Source of the DNA: Xanthostigma xanthostigma
Taxonomy: Eukaryota > Arthropoda > Insecta > Raphidioptera > Raphidiidae
Length of the DNA: 64,000 bases
Direction of reading: 5' to 3'
NCBI GenBank assembly: GCA_963575645.1
Contig: OY754468.1
Span: forward strand, 23,398,465-23,462,464
Part shown: positions 54,398 to 64,000 of the stretch, piece after piece
How the letters are laid out: every line of letters starts with the position of its first letter
How positions within the stretch are numbered: the first letter of the stretch is position 1
Notes under the pieces: model-generated
Seen by the model: the letters and a program-made list of their open reading frames with translations, nothing else
Database searches by the model: none
What the model was told of the DNA's origin: nothing
Translations under genes and position numbers: made by a program

Positions 54398-54735
54398 CTA
54401 GAGATCCCGCCCGGTTTCACTCGGTTGCGAAACAACGAATGGGGGGAGGGACATGAGTACGCACATTCATCTTAGTTTACCGAGATGAATGTTGTGTCCA
54501 AATTTCATGATGATCGGAGTTACCGTTCAAAAGTTTTTGTCGGACGGACAAATTTTGAGATACCCATTGCAACATTTTTCATTGATGCTCGGCTCCTATT
54601 GGTCGTAGCGTGATATTATATAGCTTATAGCCATCCTCAATGAATAGGCTATTCAACAAAAAAAAAATCAATTTGAGCGTTCACCAAACAAACAAACAAA
54701 CAAACAAACTCTTCAGCTTTATATATTAGTGTTGA
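54398..54735 (-). mobile_element. Non-autonomous Helitron, both ends kept
   Basis: On the minus strand it starts TCAACACTAATATATAAAGC after host A (54736) and ends GGGCGGGATCTCTAG before host T (54397). Near the 5' end is (GTTT)n. The internal sequence (TAGCCTATTCATTGAGG, AATTTGGACACAAC) is a common insect Helitron body. 338 bp. Confidence 0.7.
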
Positions 54736-55480
54736 TAACTTCTATATTGCCGTAAATGGAAGCATGTCCTATGAAGTAAGACAGCAAATGACTTTTTCTA
54801 TCACTTGCTTTTTACTTGACCCGTTGTGCGCAAGTGTCGTGTCTGTAGTGGGATAATATTAGTAAATAAGTGAGTGGAATAGAGCACCTCCCTTTCACAA
54901 CTTAGTTCCATGTGCAAACTGACGCAGCAACTGACGTGCATCCATTCACGGGCATGAGCATGAGACTCGGAGTATAATAAGTGAGACAGACATATACATG
55001 TCTGCAACATAGTGTTTAAGTCTTTCTCCCGATCGTTGCTAGCAACATAGAGGGTATTAAATATATGTTTCTCTCTCCTTAGTGAACTGTCAAAAATTTT
55101 TGAGGTTATATTTAGCTGTCATCGTATTAGAATCTGAATGTTTTTATAATTGAAACAACAAAACAAACTAACAAGTGATGAAGTACCTATAGGTACATAT
55201 ATAATAGATGTAATCTGTCATGGAATGTAGTTAAACTTTACTTAAAATAAATTACACAAAACAAAGCTAAAAAAGTGTATATGATGAGACAGAAAATATT
55301 ACCAGAAAACTGTAATAATCAATGTTGACCACAGAAATGTCTTTCTTTGATTTACGTCGGAGGGAACTCGACACGTCATCAGAGTCTATTATCAGTACTA
55401 TATAGAAATTAATATTTCCAACTGTTATTATGTGTGTTTAAGTAATATAAGACAGGGGCTGTGAACAAAACCTTACCCCG
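54736..55480. other. Intergenic, nothing recognised
   Basis: A 69-codon minus ORF (54801-55010) is not recognisable; the rest is AT-rich. Confidence 0.35.
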
Positions 55481-55489
55481 CTGCAGCTT

Positions 55490-55870
55490 GTCCCTCGAGG
55501 TGTGAATGGGTGTGACAGTGAAAGAGCGATTGAGAAACAGAGAGGTCCTTATAAAGAGAGCACTCATTCAATGGTGCAGTTATACTCGCGTCCCACCCGC
55601 TGTAGACTGTGACAAATGTACACTCATTTTTCTTAAGATAAAAGTAACGAACGGTCTTGTCAGTTTTTCCTCTCACTATCGCTTATATGTAGAAGTCAAA
55701 AAGAACGACTACCTCCACCGCCGCCGCCGCCATCTGCAACAGCAGCGCGGCGTGAGCAACACCGCTAACATCACCCGACTTAAACAGAGTCACCCGTGTT
55801 TCCTGCACCACCTCTGTCACGTGGAGGTGTGTATCAGCTATATACTGTAGTAGACAACTTTTGCCTTCCC
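55490..55870 (+). other. GC-richer block with TATA and initiator spacing
   Basis: TATAAAG at 55550-55556 is 28 bp upstream of the A in GCAGTTA (55576-55582), close to a normal insect TATA/initiator layout. A 114-codon ORF (55506-55850) overlaps it; it includes a CCGCCGCCGCC run and CAG repeats and matches no family I know. It could be a first exon, a 5' untranslated region or an unknown repeat. No splice partner identified. Confidence 0.3.
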
Positions 55871-55923
55871 GATGGCGTCGTCAATATTACGAAACTACAT
55901 GAGACGTTACAATAAACAAAGGG

Positions 55924-56600
55924 CCCCGCACCAAATACATGGAAAAATGGATTTCGGTGTTTTTTTTTTCTAATTGAGAGAATGAGTCAGTCATTTGATG
56001 CTGAAAAAAGTTTCCAATACAACTTGGGTCTGAAAATTCCATTATATACAGGTGAGTCATTTTAATCTTCGGATGAGATTATATCTTTCCAGGGTAGGGA
56101 AAAATCGAAAAATGGTTCAGGGCAAAGTTAATTGGTTCGAAGGGGGACGTCAGATGCCATGGTCACTTTAAGCCTTGGGTCGACGGTTCAAGTTCATTCA
56201 GGGTCAACTTTTTTTAAATGGGAATTCTCATTTATACATCCGTATTCGATTGGCCGTGAAAAAACATAAAACTTTTCTCCCAAACATTTTGTCCAAATCC
56301 CATATTTTGCGAGATATCCAGGTCCAAAATTTGAATTTCCAAATTTTTATGATTTTTTACTGCCTTGAAAAATCCCAAAAACTTTTTGTCAAAAAAATCT
56401 ACGATTCGGCAGTAAAAAAATCATAAAAATTTGAAAATTCATCTCATCCGAAGATTATAAAATGGCTCACCAGTCACCTGTATATAATAAGATTTTCAAA
56501 CCTAAGTTGTATTGGAAATATTTTTCAACATCCAATGACTGATTCATTCCCCTCAATTAGGAAGAATTGAAATTCATTTTCCCATGCATTTGGTGCGGGG
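55924..56600. mobile_element. MITE with CCCCGCACCAAAT ends
   Basis: CCCCGCACCAAATACATGG is inverted at the right as CCATGCATTTGGTGCGGGG. The arms continue inward: CAATACAACTTGGGT against ACCTAAGTTGTATTGG-like sequence, then GAGTCATTTTAATCTTCGG against CCGAAGATTATAAAATGGCTC. 677 bp, without a recognisable duplication. Confidence 0.65.
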
Positions 56601-56930
56601 TATGAATTATTAGTTTTTTTTTTTTTTTAGATAAAATCAACATTCGGCAGTGTTGAGCTCAACATTGTCACAAGAATAAATTAAAATCCCGAAATGTAAC
56701 TCTTTATTACGCGCTTTGTTCCGCCCCGTAACCTCGGTGTTCGGTTAATCTGAGATTCTATCCCGAAACGGCCAACGCTATGCCGTCTCGAGCGTTGTGA
56801 AAGTTTGCAGTGAATTGTTTCTTATGCTTTGGGTTTAAATGGATCAGTTGACTACTGCTGTACAGGCATGAAAATCAGCTATTTTATAGGGGGTCGTGCG
56901 AAACAATTGTGGATATTATTGTAAAACACA
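56601..56930. other. Intergenic, nothing recognised
   Basis: No ORF or repeat end identified. Confidence 0.4.
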
Positions 56931-56931
56931 C

Positions 56932-57345
56932 AGAGTGGGGTGGTGTAGTGGCGAAAGCGCTAGACTCGCATTCGTAAAGTACCGGGTTCGAATCCCGGCG
57001 GGGGCAGATGTGGCTGGATCTTTTTCCTGCTGCCGCTCGCCGAGAAACGGTAGTTCCTGTACCGACCATCTTGTTGAGGTTTTCCATGTTTTCCCTCAAT
57101 ACTGTCCGATAAATATTGAAATGGTTCCTTATTCAAGGTCATGATCGATCACTTGTCAATTTCCTGTACTCTAAATTAGCCTGCCTTTATTCCTTCATTC
57201 GCCCATTGCTATTAATTAAATGGAAGTTTAAAAATGTAGAAAATAATGGGAAGTGTGATAAAAGGAAAATAGTAATGGTGAGAATTGCGTCAATTATGAC
57301 ATAAAGTCGAGAAACGGACGTTAAACGCATTATTATTATTGCAAA
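56932..57345 (+). mobile_element. tRNA-derived SINE
   Basis: The head folds like a tRNA: box A TGGTGTAGTGG (56941-56951), box B GGTTCGAATCC (56985-56995) and a GGGGCA end. The body (TTTTTCCTGCTGCC, ACCATCTTGTTGAGGTTTTC) matches 62520-62745 on the other strand. The 3' part from 57226 (GGGAAGTGTGATA, AAACGGACGTTAAACGC) and ATT tail match the truncated copy at 318. GTAAAACA before and GCAAAACA after are a possible duplication. Transcription by RNA polymerase III is expected from the boxes. Confidence 0.8.
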
Positions 57346-57883
57346 ACATCATCATCGAGTGATCAATTTTGAAACGCCCGCGTATAGAGATCTTTCGACA
57401 AGTCACAAAGATAAAGAGAGAGACAAAGGTATAGTGCGTGAGTGAGAAAAGGAACATAAAGAAAGGAGACGTGTACGCTTCACCGGCCAAGCGTACATCT
57501 TTCATTCACACATGAACTGTTTGAAAAAAGAATTCACTAATGCAATGAAGACATTGCCACATTATTTTACATTGAATTCACAGCCCGAATGTCGCATGAT
57601 GTAAGGGATTTGCCCTATTATCTTACCGCGACCCCACGCGGCAGACAATAGGATAATAATAAGACCAAACCACGAGTCAACGTTTATCTTTCCCACCTCT
57701 TCACTCCGACACGGCGACCATTTTCAATTGTATTTATGCATGAACGAGATAATATTATAAAATGAAATAATATTGACGATACAGTTTTATAACAATAGAT
57801 ATTAATGAATTAAAACATTTAAAATTTTAAAAGGAACTGTGTTTTTATAACAAACACAAAGAAACGTTTTCTCGGGTTTCTAA
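57346..57883. other. Intergenic, nothing recognised
   Basis: AT-rich with no ends or credible ORF. Confidence 0.4.
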
Positions 57884-58342
57884 AGGCCGCTGCACACGAG
57901 ACTGGAAACACTGCTTGGTCTTCTGCTGGCCAGAAGGTTGGGTACGAGGCCGGAAATGACGCCATTGCGGGCTCGCTTGCTAGCTCACAAGATAGATTTT
58001 AAAATTAGAACTGGGGCTATTTTTCTTGCTAGGTTCTCTGCTTGCTCAAGAACACAATCAGAAAACTGCAGTATCTTCTCATGTGGGCGATATGAACAAA
58101 CGCCCACAAACCAAAATGGCATCATTCTGCTCAGAGTCAGATAACAGACACTTTTTGCTCTGCATTTATATTTGAACTGTCACTGCGCGCGCACCAAATA
58201 CATCCCCAAAACAAGTTTGAAAAGACGTCTCGTCTGAAGCGAGCACATAAAAGCAGTTAAGAAAACCAGTATCTACTAGAAAACTAGTTGTCAAATCTAA
58301 CAAGGAATCTAGCGGCAAATCCAACCTCGTGTGCAGCGGCCT
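57884..58342. mobile_element. Harbinger-type MITE, TAA duplication
   Basis: AGGCCGCTGCACACGAG is perfectly inverted at the right end. TAA flanks at 57881-57883 and 58343-58345. 459 bp, non-coding. A left fragment of the same family is at 42776. The ends and duplication fit PIF/Harbinger. Confidence 0.8.
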
Positions 58343-58436
58343 TAAATCAGCAAAACGTCACTTATAAACGTGTAAATGTTTTTTGCAGAAATGTTCAGTA
58401 TAAGATCTTCAAGGTATAAAAAAAAATGGAGCCATC

Positions 58437-58783
58437 GTAGGACGTCTGGCAGATGTAAAACATAAATTTAGGTTTGCCCAATGCAACTTTAAGTTACAAA
58501 GCCAATGAACACTCTACGGACACTTCCTAAAGCCATATGGACACTGTAACTAAGTTACTAGCAACATCACCTAAGTGACTATTCTAGTAACCAAAAAATC
58601 TCAAATGTCTCCGTCAACGAATACCATGTTACATCCAACGCATACACACAGCAAACGTTATGCGCTGTCGTGTAACGGATTACTTAGTAACTGAAAAAAA
58701 CATAACGTCCGCCCATAAAAATGTTGCCTCGATTGCACAGTTTTACTCACACCCAAACGCGTCATTAGATGTTTCACAAAAAA
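58437..58783 (+). repeat. Repeat family C, copy 4
   Basis: CGTAGGACGTCTGGCAGATG then TAAAACATAAATTTAGG at the left; AACGTCCGCCCATAAAAATG, GCACAGTTTTACTC and GATGTTTCAC at the right. A short complete-looking version of the family, without the nested insertions of copy 3. Confidence 0.65.
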
Positions 58784-60209
58784 AAAATTGCAAGGCAATC
58801 AATTATAATTATAATTAATTGAAGTATACGAGATACTGTCAGTAAGAAAAGACAAACTATAAATAGTCTGCAATCGATTTGGATGTTTTCCATTATTTTA
58901 CCGGTTAAATTCACTACTGAAATTTTTATTCAGTAGGCGTTTGTACCGTAGAAGCTTAGCTTACTGGAAGAAACGCTGAACGCTTTCAGTCTGGAAGCGT
59001 TCTAAGTGATGAGACGAACGCCTTGACAAGTTTCTCTTTAACTAACAAGAAGCATGTCAAACTATCGAGCCACTTTCCCCTACAATATTCCATTACACTA
59101 TTGGCTATGCGATACAGCTATATTATATACAAAGTGTACCAGAAATAACGCCAAGGTTTCTGAGAGCATATTCCTTGTAGTGATAAGTACTAATATAAAA
59201 TTATTTACCTTCAAAGTTTTGGCGAAGATCGGAAAAAGTTGTACAAATGATTTTTTCATCCATTTTTATGCATGCAAAGTTACAAAAATCGCAAAAATTA
59301 ATTTAAAGTCATTTAATTATTCCGCAGGCTTTTTTAACTTTAAAATTAATTCTGGAGGCAAAGCTGCAAAGGTATTTTTAAATACAAAACATAGGGAATA
59401 TTCCCTTTTTCTGAATCATTGGGTATAATAAAGAAGAAAGCAGGTAAGTATGAAATCTATATATAAAGGAGATATCTGATATCACTGGAATATGATCTGC
59501 GCTATCACCTTATTACAGACATAGTAGAAAGTTCAAATCAGCTCCGGGCGTCTTGAAAACTCCCCTACTTCGGCGGACTTGCTCCGCCTCCAATACGCGT
59601 ATGGAATCAACTAACAACCCCATTTGCCACCATTTATTCTATAATAAATTATCTGCTATACACGAACAATATTCTGTGATATTTCAGAATAGTTCCCTCG
59701 AAGGTTTGATATCAATAATTTTATCAAAGGACGAAGTTATTACTACCTAAATTATAATTACGAACTCGAATAATTTTGACTACGAATTCTGTATGAATAT
59801 TTTTAACCCAATATCAATCAAATTTACATATTAATAATATATATCCATAACTGTACTATAATATTGAAATATTTTTTTATTATTATTATTATTCTTCGAG
59901 CAGGATTCTCTTACTTTAATTTTTAAGGCCATTAACTGCCCGAGATATTTTAATTTAATGTCATTTGACAAAATAGAAAATTGAAACTCAAGTTGACAAA
60001 TTCATTTTCAATAATAAACTGAAAATTCAGTTGAAACTTTCACTAGTACTTGAGATTGGTGCCTGATAGGGATAGGGATTGTACTAGATAAGTGATGGAA
60101 ACGTTATATAAACAGCGATTTCCATACGAGCTCGATTATTCCTAATTTGGGTAGCAAATTTGAAAGAGCAGGGTCTGTAACTGACCTTCCAAGATAAGGA
60201 ATACCAAAG
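58784..60209. other. Intergenic, nothing firmly recognised
   Basis: The 124-codon ORF at 59054-59428 has low-complexity composition. 59568-59590 forms a small GC hairpin (GGCGGA/TCCGCC). At 60104-60117 TTATATAAACAGCG resembles the LTR TATA region, but the rest does not align. Confidence 0.4.
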
Positions 60210-60480
60210 ACTAGTGATGTCTTAGGGGAGGAGGGTCCGACAAAATCTCACCAGATCTCATTTACAGAGAGGGAGGATCAATGAAAAGCTCACGTCATCT
60301 TTTTAATTCAGAGAATATACATTATTATAACAGATAACATTTAAAGTTTATATAGGGTAAATCTCACGTGAGGAGGAGAAGGAGTTCCAACACATCTTAC
60401 CAAATCTCACGAAGGAAAAGACGGGAGTTCTAGATTTAGAAAAAAAGGCCTCACGTAATTAATGGACGTCCCGTTAGTTT
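60210..60480. repeat. Possible repeat with CTCACG motifs
   Basis: AGGGGAGGAGGGTCC near 60221, then AAATCTCACCAGATCTCA and AAATCTCACGAAGG, and finally CCTCACGTAATTAATGGACG. The repeated internal motif suggests a decayed MITE, but the ends are not matched. Confidence 0.35.
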
Positions 60481-60557
60481 ATGATAACCTTGTATATTGT
60501 AATTGTCTATTATTTAAATTTTCTAGGATAATCAACTGACAAACATTTTAACGCCTA

Positions 60558-60619
60558 TACAATATCTCTGATGATGACAGAGAGCCTGTCGAAACGCCAG
60601 CTCTATACAAGATATTGTA
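60558..60619 (+). ncRNA. Hammerhead-like motif, probably inactive
   Basis: Core CTGATGA (60568-60574), perfect stem II GACAG/CTGTC (60576-60590) with loop AGAGC, core GAAA (60591-60594). TACAATATCT (60558-60567) and AGATATTGTA (60610-60619) form a perfect 10-bp stem I. The expected GTC cleavage triplet after GAAAC reads GCC, so self-cleavage is doubtful. Confidence 0.5.
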
Positions 60620-61030
60620 GTGAAGTTTACTACAATCATTACAGGTAGGTATATTATCTCAAAAGCAAACGTTTTAAAATCAGAAAGTCAACACGTAGAG
60701 AGACAAAATAACAAAGAAATGTATGTTAACTGAAGAAAGCAATTCACTTATCAAATTACACGACAAGATAGTAATAATAATCGTATATATACGCTGATGG
60801 CGTTACAAGCCCTGATACATGTATTCATTTGTTATGTATAACGAGTGAATGTGTATCATCAACTGACAAAAGACATTTTATAACTCGTGTCTGAAACTCA
60901 TTACCAGCCCCTTTCCGTCAAGTAAGAGAATGCATTGCTTAGAAAAGTGTAGAGAAAAGATCAGCACGGGAGACGAGTTGGTAAACATTTAGAATTCATT
61001 TTTAATTGAAAAACACGTTATCAATGATAT
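60620..61030. other. Intergenic, nothing recognised
   Basis: AT-rich. Confidence 0.4.
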
Positions 61031-61434
61031 AAATAAAATATTTTTAACAAAAAAATTGAACCGACTTCAAAATATGCACTAAAAAGTAAAAAATAATTGC
61101 ATATTGAAATAAATAATATTAGACTACTTAAAATTCAATCAAATTATTACGATAATATCATGTACTTACAATTATTGTTATTTTTAGAGTCGGTGTCACA
61201 TCGTAATTCGAAAGTAGCAATTTAAATCTTACATGTCTCTAGTTCTCGGAATAGATTTCATTTTGGCTGACACCGACTCCAAAAATAACAATAATTGTAA
61301 GTCCATGATATTATCGTAATAATTTGATTGAATTTTAAGTAGTCTAATATTTTTCATTTCAATACGCAATTATTTTTTACTTTTTTGTGCATATTTTGAA
61401 GTCGGTTCAATTTTATTGTTAAAAATATTTTATT
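61031..61434. repeat. Foldback with arms of about 170 bp
   Basis: AAATAAAATATTTTTAACAA then TTGAACCGACTTCAAAATAT at the left is inverted at 61391-61434. The match runs to AGTCGGTGTCA at about 61190-61203 against TGACACCGACT at 61269. Centre about 60 bp. Confidence 0.7.
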
Positions 61435-61722
61435 TTTCTCATTTTAGTGGTAGATATTTGACGAAAAAATCGGTGAACATATATAAAAAACATTATGCGT
61501 GCCTTTGAAATTTGAGAGTTTCCCTCGATTTCTCCGGATTCCACCATCAGATCCTGACTTGGTTCCGATGGGACCATCTCGGAAGTGCACTTTTTCGAAT
61601 AAAAAAATAATTTTGAAAATCGGTCCACAATTGACGGAGAAATTGGTGAACATACATAAAAAAAAATATATATACAGTCGAACATAGAACCTCCTCCTTT
61701 TTTGAAGTCGGTTAATAAAATA
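61435..61722 (+). repeat. Unclassified repeat ending in GAAGTCGGTTAA
   Basis: ATCGGTGAACATATATAAAA near 61470 recurs as TTGGTGAACATACATAAAA near 61643. It ends CCTCCTCCTTTTTTGAAGTC then GGTTAATAAAA, an ending I have seen in insect dispersed repeats. The 148-codon minus ORF crossing it is not believed. Confidence 0.4.
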
Positions 61723-61729
61723 AAATATA

Positions 61730-62095
61730 GGTCCAGTTCGATAACTCGATGTGCCCACATTTTGGCTTTTTTTGTCATAGAAAACGCTAAATTTTTAGTT
61801 AAGTTTGAAAAAAAACTTTGCAGATTATTGACAAATTTCCTCAAAAATATGTAAAAGCTTTTCATCTTTCACTGTCATTTTTTTAATCTAACCAATCAGA
61901 AACCACATATTATGCACGTCATAGCAACTGATGTAGAATTGCTGTATTAATATTACTATCTCACTTTGTATACACGACCCCATAATTGTTTTTTTAAGAA
62001 CTCCCTTTTTAACGCCGTCCCCTTTTCACTGCGCAAAAAAAGCCATTGCATCGACATTCTCCAAAAATTATCAAAAATTCAATGTAATTTATTTT
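61730..62095 (-). repeat. Family G copy 3, truncated
   Basis: Plus strand GGTCCAGTTCGATAACTCGA is the inverted right end of family G. TTTGCAGATTATT, CTTTCACTGTCATTTTTTTA and CAATCAGA follow in the order of the other copies. The other terminus is missing. Confidence 0.65.
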
Positions 62096-62519
62096 GATAC
62101 AAGGCAAAAATGTGATAACGTAACTAGAAGAACACAAAAAAGATTGCCTTAAATGCACTGGAATTTCTGTAATTTTATTTACACCGCTGAGAGTTCAAAT
62201 CCGAACACTCTCTCACCCTCTCCTTAATTTCTAACTGTAGATACATTGTTCAGTTTGCGTAATGCGAATTTGATTTCAACAAAAAACGACTTATTACATC
62301 AGAATTCAATCTCGTATCAACAAATCGTTGTTTTTTTGTTGAGGAAGCATAAAAATTCGTGGCTCAAAAAATACCTGAAAAATATCAATAATATACGCAT
62401 ACAAACTGTAGAGGAAATGTGTGTGCAATTTTAGAATTTCTACTAAATATCTTTAGGAATAAGTCTTGATATTTGATGTCTGAAATTAAGATAAGATAGG
62501 CAACTTTTGAGATAGCAGT
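62096..62519. other. Intergenic, nothing recognised
   Basis: AT-rich; short ORF only. Confidence 0.4.
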
Positions 62520-62745
62520 TTGACAGTTAATAATCGGCCATGGCGTTGAATCAGGAACCATCTAGATATTTATCTGGAATTAATGAGGGAAAACATGGAA
62601 AACCTCAACAAGATGGCCGATACAGGAGAGAGGCAGCAGGAAAAAGTCCCAGTCACATCTGTCCCCGTCGGGATTCGAACCCGGTACCTTCTGAACTCGA
62701 GTCTAGTGCTCTCACCACTACGCTACACCACTCGTCTCGTCCAGT
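62520..62745 (-). mobile_element. tRNA-derived SINE, second copy
   Basis: Minus strand: TGGTGTAGCGTAGTGGTGAG head, box B GGATTCGAACC in plus orientation at 62671-62681, then CTTTTTCCTGCTGCCTC, GGCCATCTTGTTGAGG and GGTTCCTGATTCA. It lacks the ATT-tailed 3' part seen at 57 kb, so it is 3'-truncated or a shorter subtype. Confidence 0.75.
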
Positions 62746-62866
62746 CAATTATATGCGGATAGATAACCAGACGCGCGGCATTTATATAATAAATATTGCT
62801 TAAATGACAAATCTGCTTGATTCGTCGTTTCAATTGTGCCAATAGTGAATGTGCCATATTATACAC

Positions 62867-63483
62867 TAGTGGCGTGTGTGAGTCGGAGGACTGGTAAATA
62901 TTTTGATCCGGAATGAAACTACCTTCCCCCTCCCCGTTTTCGAGGATGCTGAACACGATGGCGGCGTCAGAATTTCTCGTTTGGGTGGCCCAACCCTTCA
63001 AACCGGCCAAAAACCACCCCCGAGAGGGTTTAAACACGATTTACTAGGTTTCCCTGCAGAAAGAAGTACTTTACCCCCGTTTTTGAGGATGCTGAGCACG
63101 GTAGTGGTGTTCGATATCGCGTCCGACCTATACCAACTCTTCCACCGGACAATACTCACCCCCGAAAGGGGTGAATTTTTTTCCCCATTTATATGCTCTG
63201 CAACGTCGAAAATGGGGGGAGAACATATATTTACGGTTGATATTGCAAAAAAAAAATTCACCCCTTTCGGTAAAGTCCTTCTTTCTGCAGGGAAACCTAG
63301 TAAATCGCGTTTAACCCCTCTCGGGAGTGGTTTTTGGCCGGTTTGAGGAATTGGGCCACCCAAACGAGAAATTCTGACGCCGCCATCGTGTTCAGCATCC
63401 TCGAAAACTGGGGGAAAGGTAGTTTCATTCCGGCTCAAAATATTTACCATTTTCGTGTTTTTTCCGACTCACACACGCCACTA
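62867..63483. mobile_element. Foldback with TAGTGGCGTGTGTGAG ends
   Basis: TAGTGGCGTGTGTGAGTCGG is inverted at 63463-63483. The arms of about 250 bp include GGATGCTGAACACGATGGCG, GGTGGCCCAA and CTGCAG blocks, inverted with few differences, around GGGGTGAATTTTTTTCCCC-type palindromic sequence. A segment with GAGGATGCTGARCACG also repeats directly at 62943 and 63086. Mirrored ORFs on both strands (147 and 150 codons) are by-products. Confidence 0.7.
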
Positions 63484-63960
63484 TACCTACTATAGGTAAA
63501 TACATTAATAATTGTAAACAGTGTCACGGACAATAATTGAAGCAGACCATTTACGCACAATAAATGATAAAAAACGGCGTATTGGGGTACCATTTTTCAT
63601 ATTTAGTATCTACATCGGCGCGACCGACGTCAATTTTGGGCGTGGGGCCGGAACGTCAAGAGAATGGAACCGGGTGTCCGGAACGAGCTCGATGACATTC
63701 CAATAGTACCAACCTACGTATACGCATGTGTTGTACAAGAATAAAACAGCAAATGTTTCTGTATGTAAAATATTAACGAACGTTGATTATACAGCGCACG
63801 CCAAAAATATTCTCTCTTCCTTCTATATGTTTTAAACATCACGAAAAACAATTACATTTGAAATTTATGTATGAAAACTGCAATTCTACTTTATGAAAGA
63901 CAAAATATGAGTCGACCCCAAAGATTTACTTTTTAATTCTGCTTGTAGACCATGGTTCAT
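63484..63960. other. Intergenic, nothing recognised
   Basis: Moderate GC around 63600-63690; no ORF over 61 codons. Confidence 0.4.
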
Positions 63961-64000
63961 TGATATTTCTACCTGACGTTTCGTCTACGACTGCGGTAGA
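63961..64000 (-). ncRNA. Hammerhead candidate cut by window edge
   Basis: Minus strand: TCTAC (stem II), loop CGCAGTC, GTAGA, C, core GAAAC (63982-63978), cleavage triplet GTC (63977-63975), then AGGTAGAAATATCA, the 3' strand of stem I. The CTGATGA core would lie just past 64000. ACGT again forms the minimal stem III. Confidence 0.45.

Noticed and set aside
56932-57007. Functional tRNA gene
   Set aside because: Box A and box B are present but a SINE body follows, and a second copy with the same body lies at 62.5 kb.
59054-59428. 124-codon plus ORF
   Set aside because: AT-driven composition and no known motif.
60104-60130. Fourth copy of the old LTR, from TATATAAACAGCG
   Set aside because: Only the TATA region resembles it; flanking sequence does not align.
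61419-61865. 148-codon minus ORF
   Set aside because: Spans a repeat end and a family G end; no recognisable domain.
62903-63450. Mirrored ORFs of 147 and 150 codons on both strands
   Set aside because: They translate the two arms of a foldback; similarity to each other comes from the palindrome.

Overview
The window is AT-rich, repeat-dense eukaryotic DNA, almost certainly from an insect with a large, transposon-laden genome. Short Helitron-like elements, hAT, Harbinger and Tc1/mariner MITEs, a tRNA-derived SINE, and a Ty3/gypsy element primed by a tRNA-Lys-like site all point that way. Several repeat ends resemble sequences I associate with Lepidoptera and Hemiptera, but I cannot fix the order. 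I find no convincing host protein-coding gene, no rRNA and no functional tRNA gene.

The centrepiece is a nearly complete Ty3/gypsy LTR retrotransposon at 15724-22352. Its 945-bp LTRs look identical, it has a 4-bp target duplication, and its gag is followed by a -1 frameshift heptamer (GGGAAAC) into pol (protease, reverse transcriptase, RNase H, integrase). Its one visible lesion is an extra T in a T run at about 19395 that splits pol. It sits inside an older LTR (15354-22498) that also carries a Harbinger-type MITE. Paralogous LTRs at 40000-40436 and 44342-44837 preserve the empty site.

1-15 kb holds a Helitron-like element split by a 765-bp Tc1/mariner foldback (3225-3989), hAT MITEs with exact 8-bp duplications (5586-6115, 14126-14611), a second Helitron (6969-7416) and a 1.8-kb near-perfect palindrome (7847-9650). 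That palindrome carries two mirrored copies of a transposon protein C-terminus. 22-42 kb holds further foldbacks and MITEs. It also holds a Ginger-like DNA transposon relic (34610-35404) with a cysteine-rich C-terminal coding remnant, a head-to-head pair of hammerhead-ribozyme cores (38.1-38.5 kb), and Helitrons with internal minisatellites.

42-64 kb holds a TA-flanked MITE nested exactly in the end of another repeat (45440-45994), and a TIR family with 8-bp duplications. One member of that family has grown a 120-bp tandem array (53280-54301). This stretch also has a transposase relic split by a hAT MITE (50945-52040), a Harbinger MITE (57884-58342), two SINE copies, and two more hammerhead-like motifs.

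The elements do not form a pathway. What they record is an order of insertion, because many are nested and their target duplications are intact. Some terminal repeats, tandem units and ribozyme-like folds are the only parts with plausible current activity, alongside the young Ty3 element.
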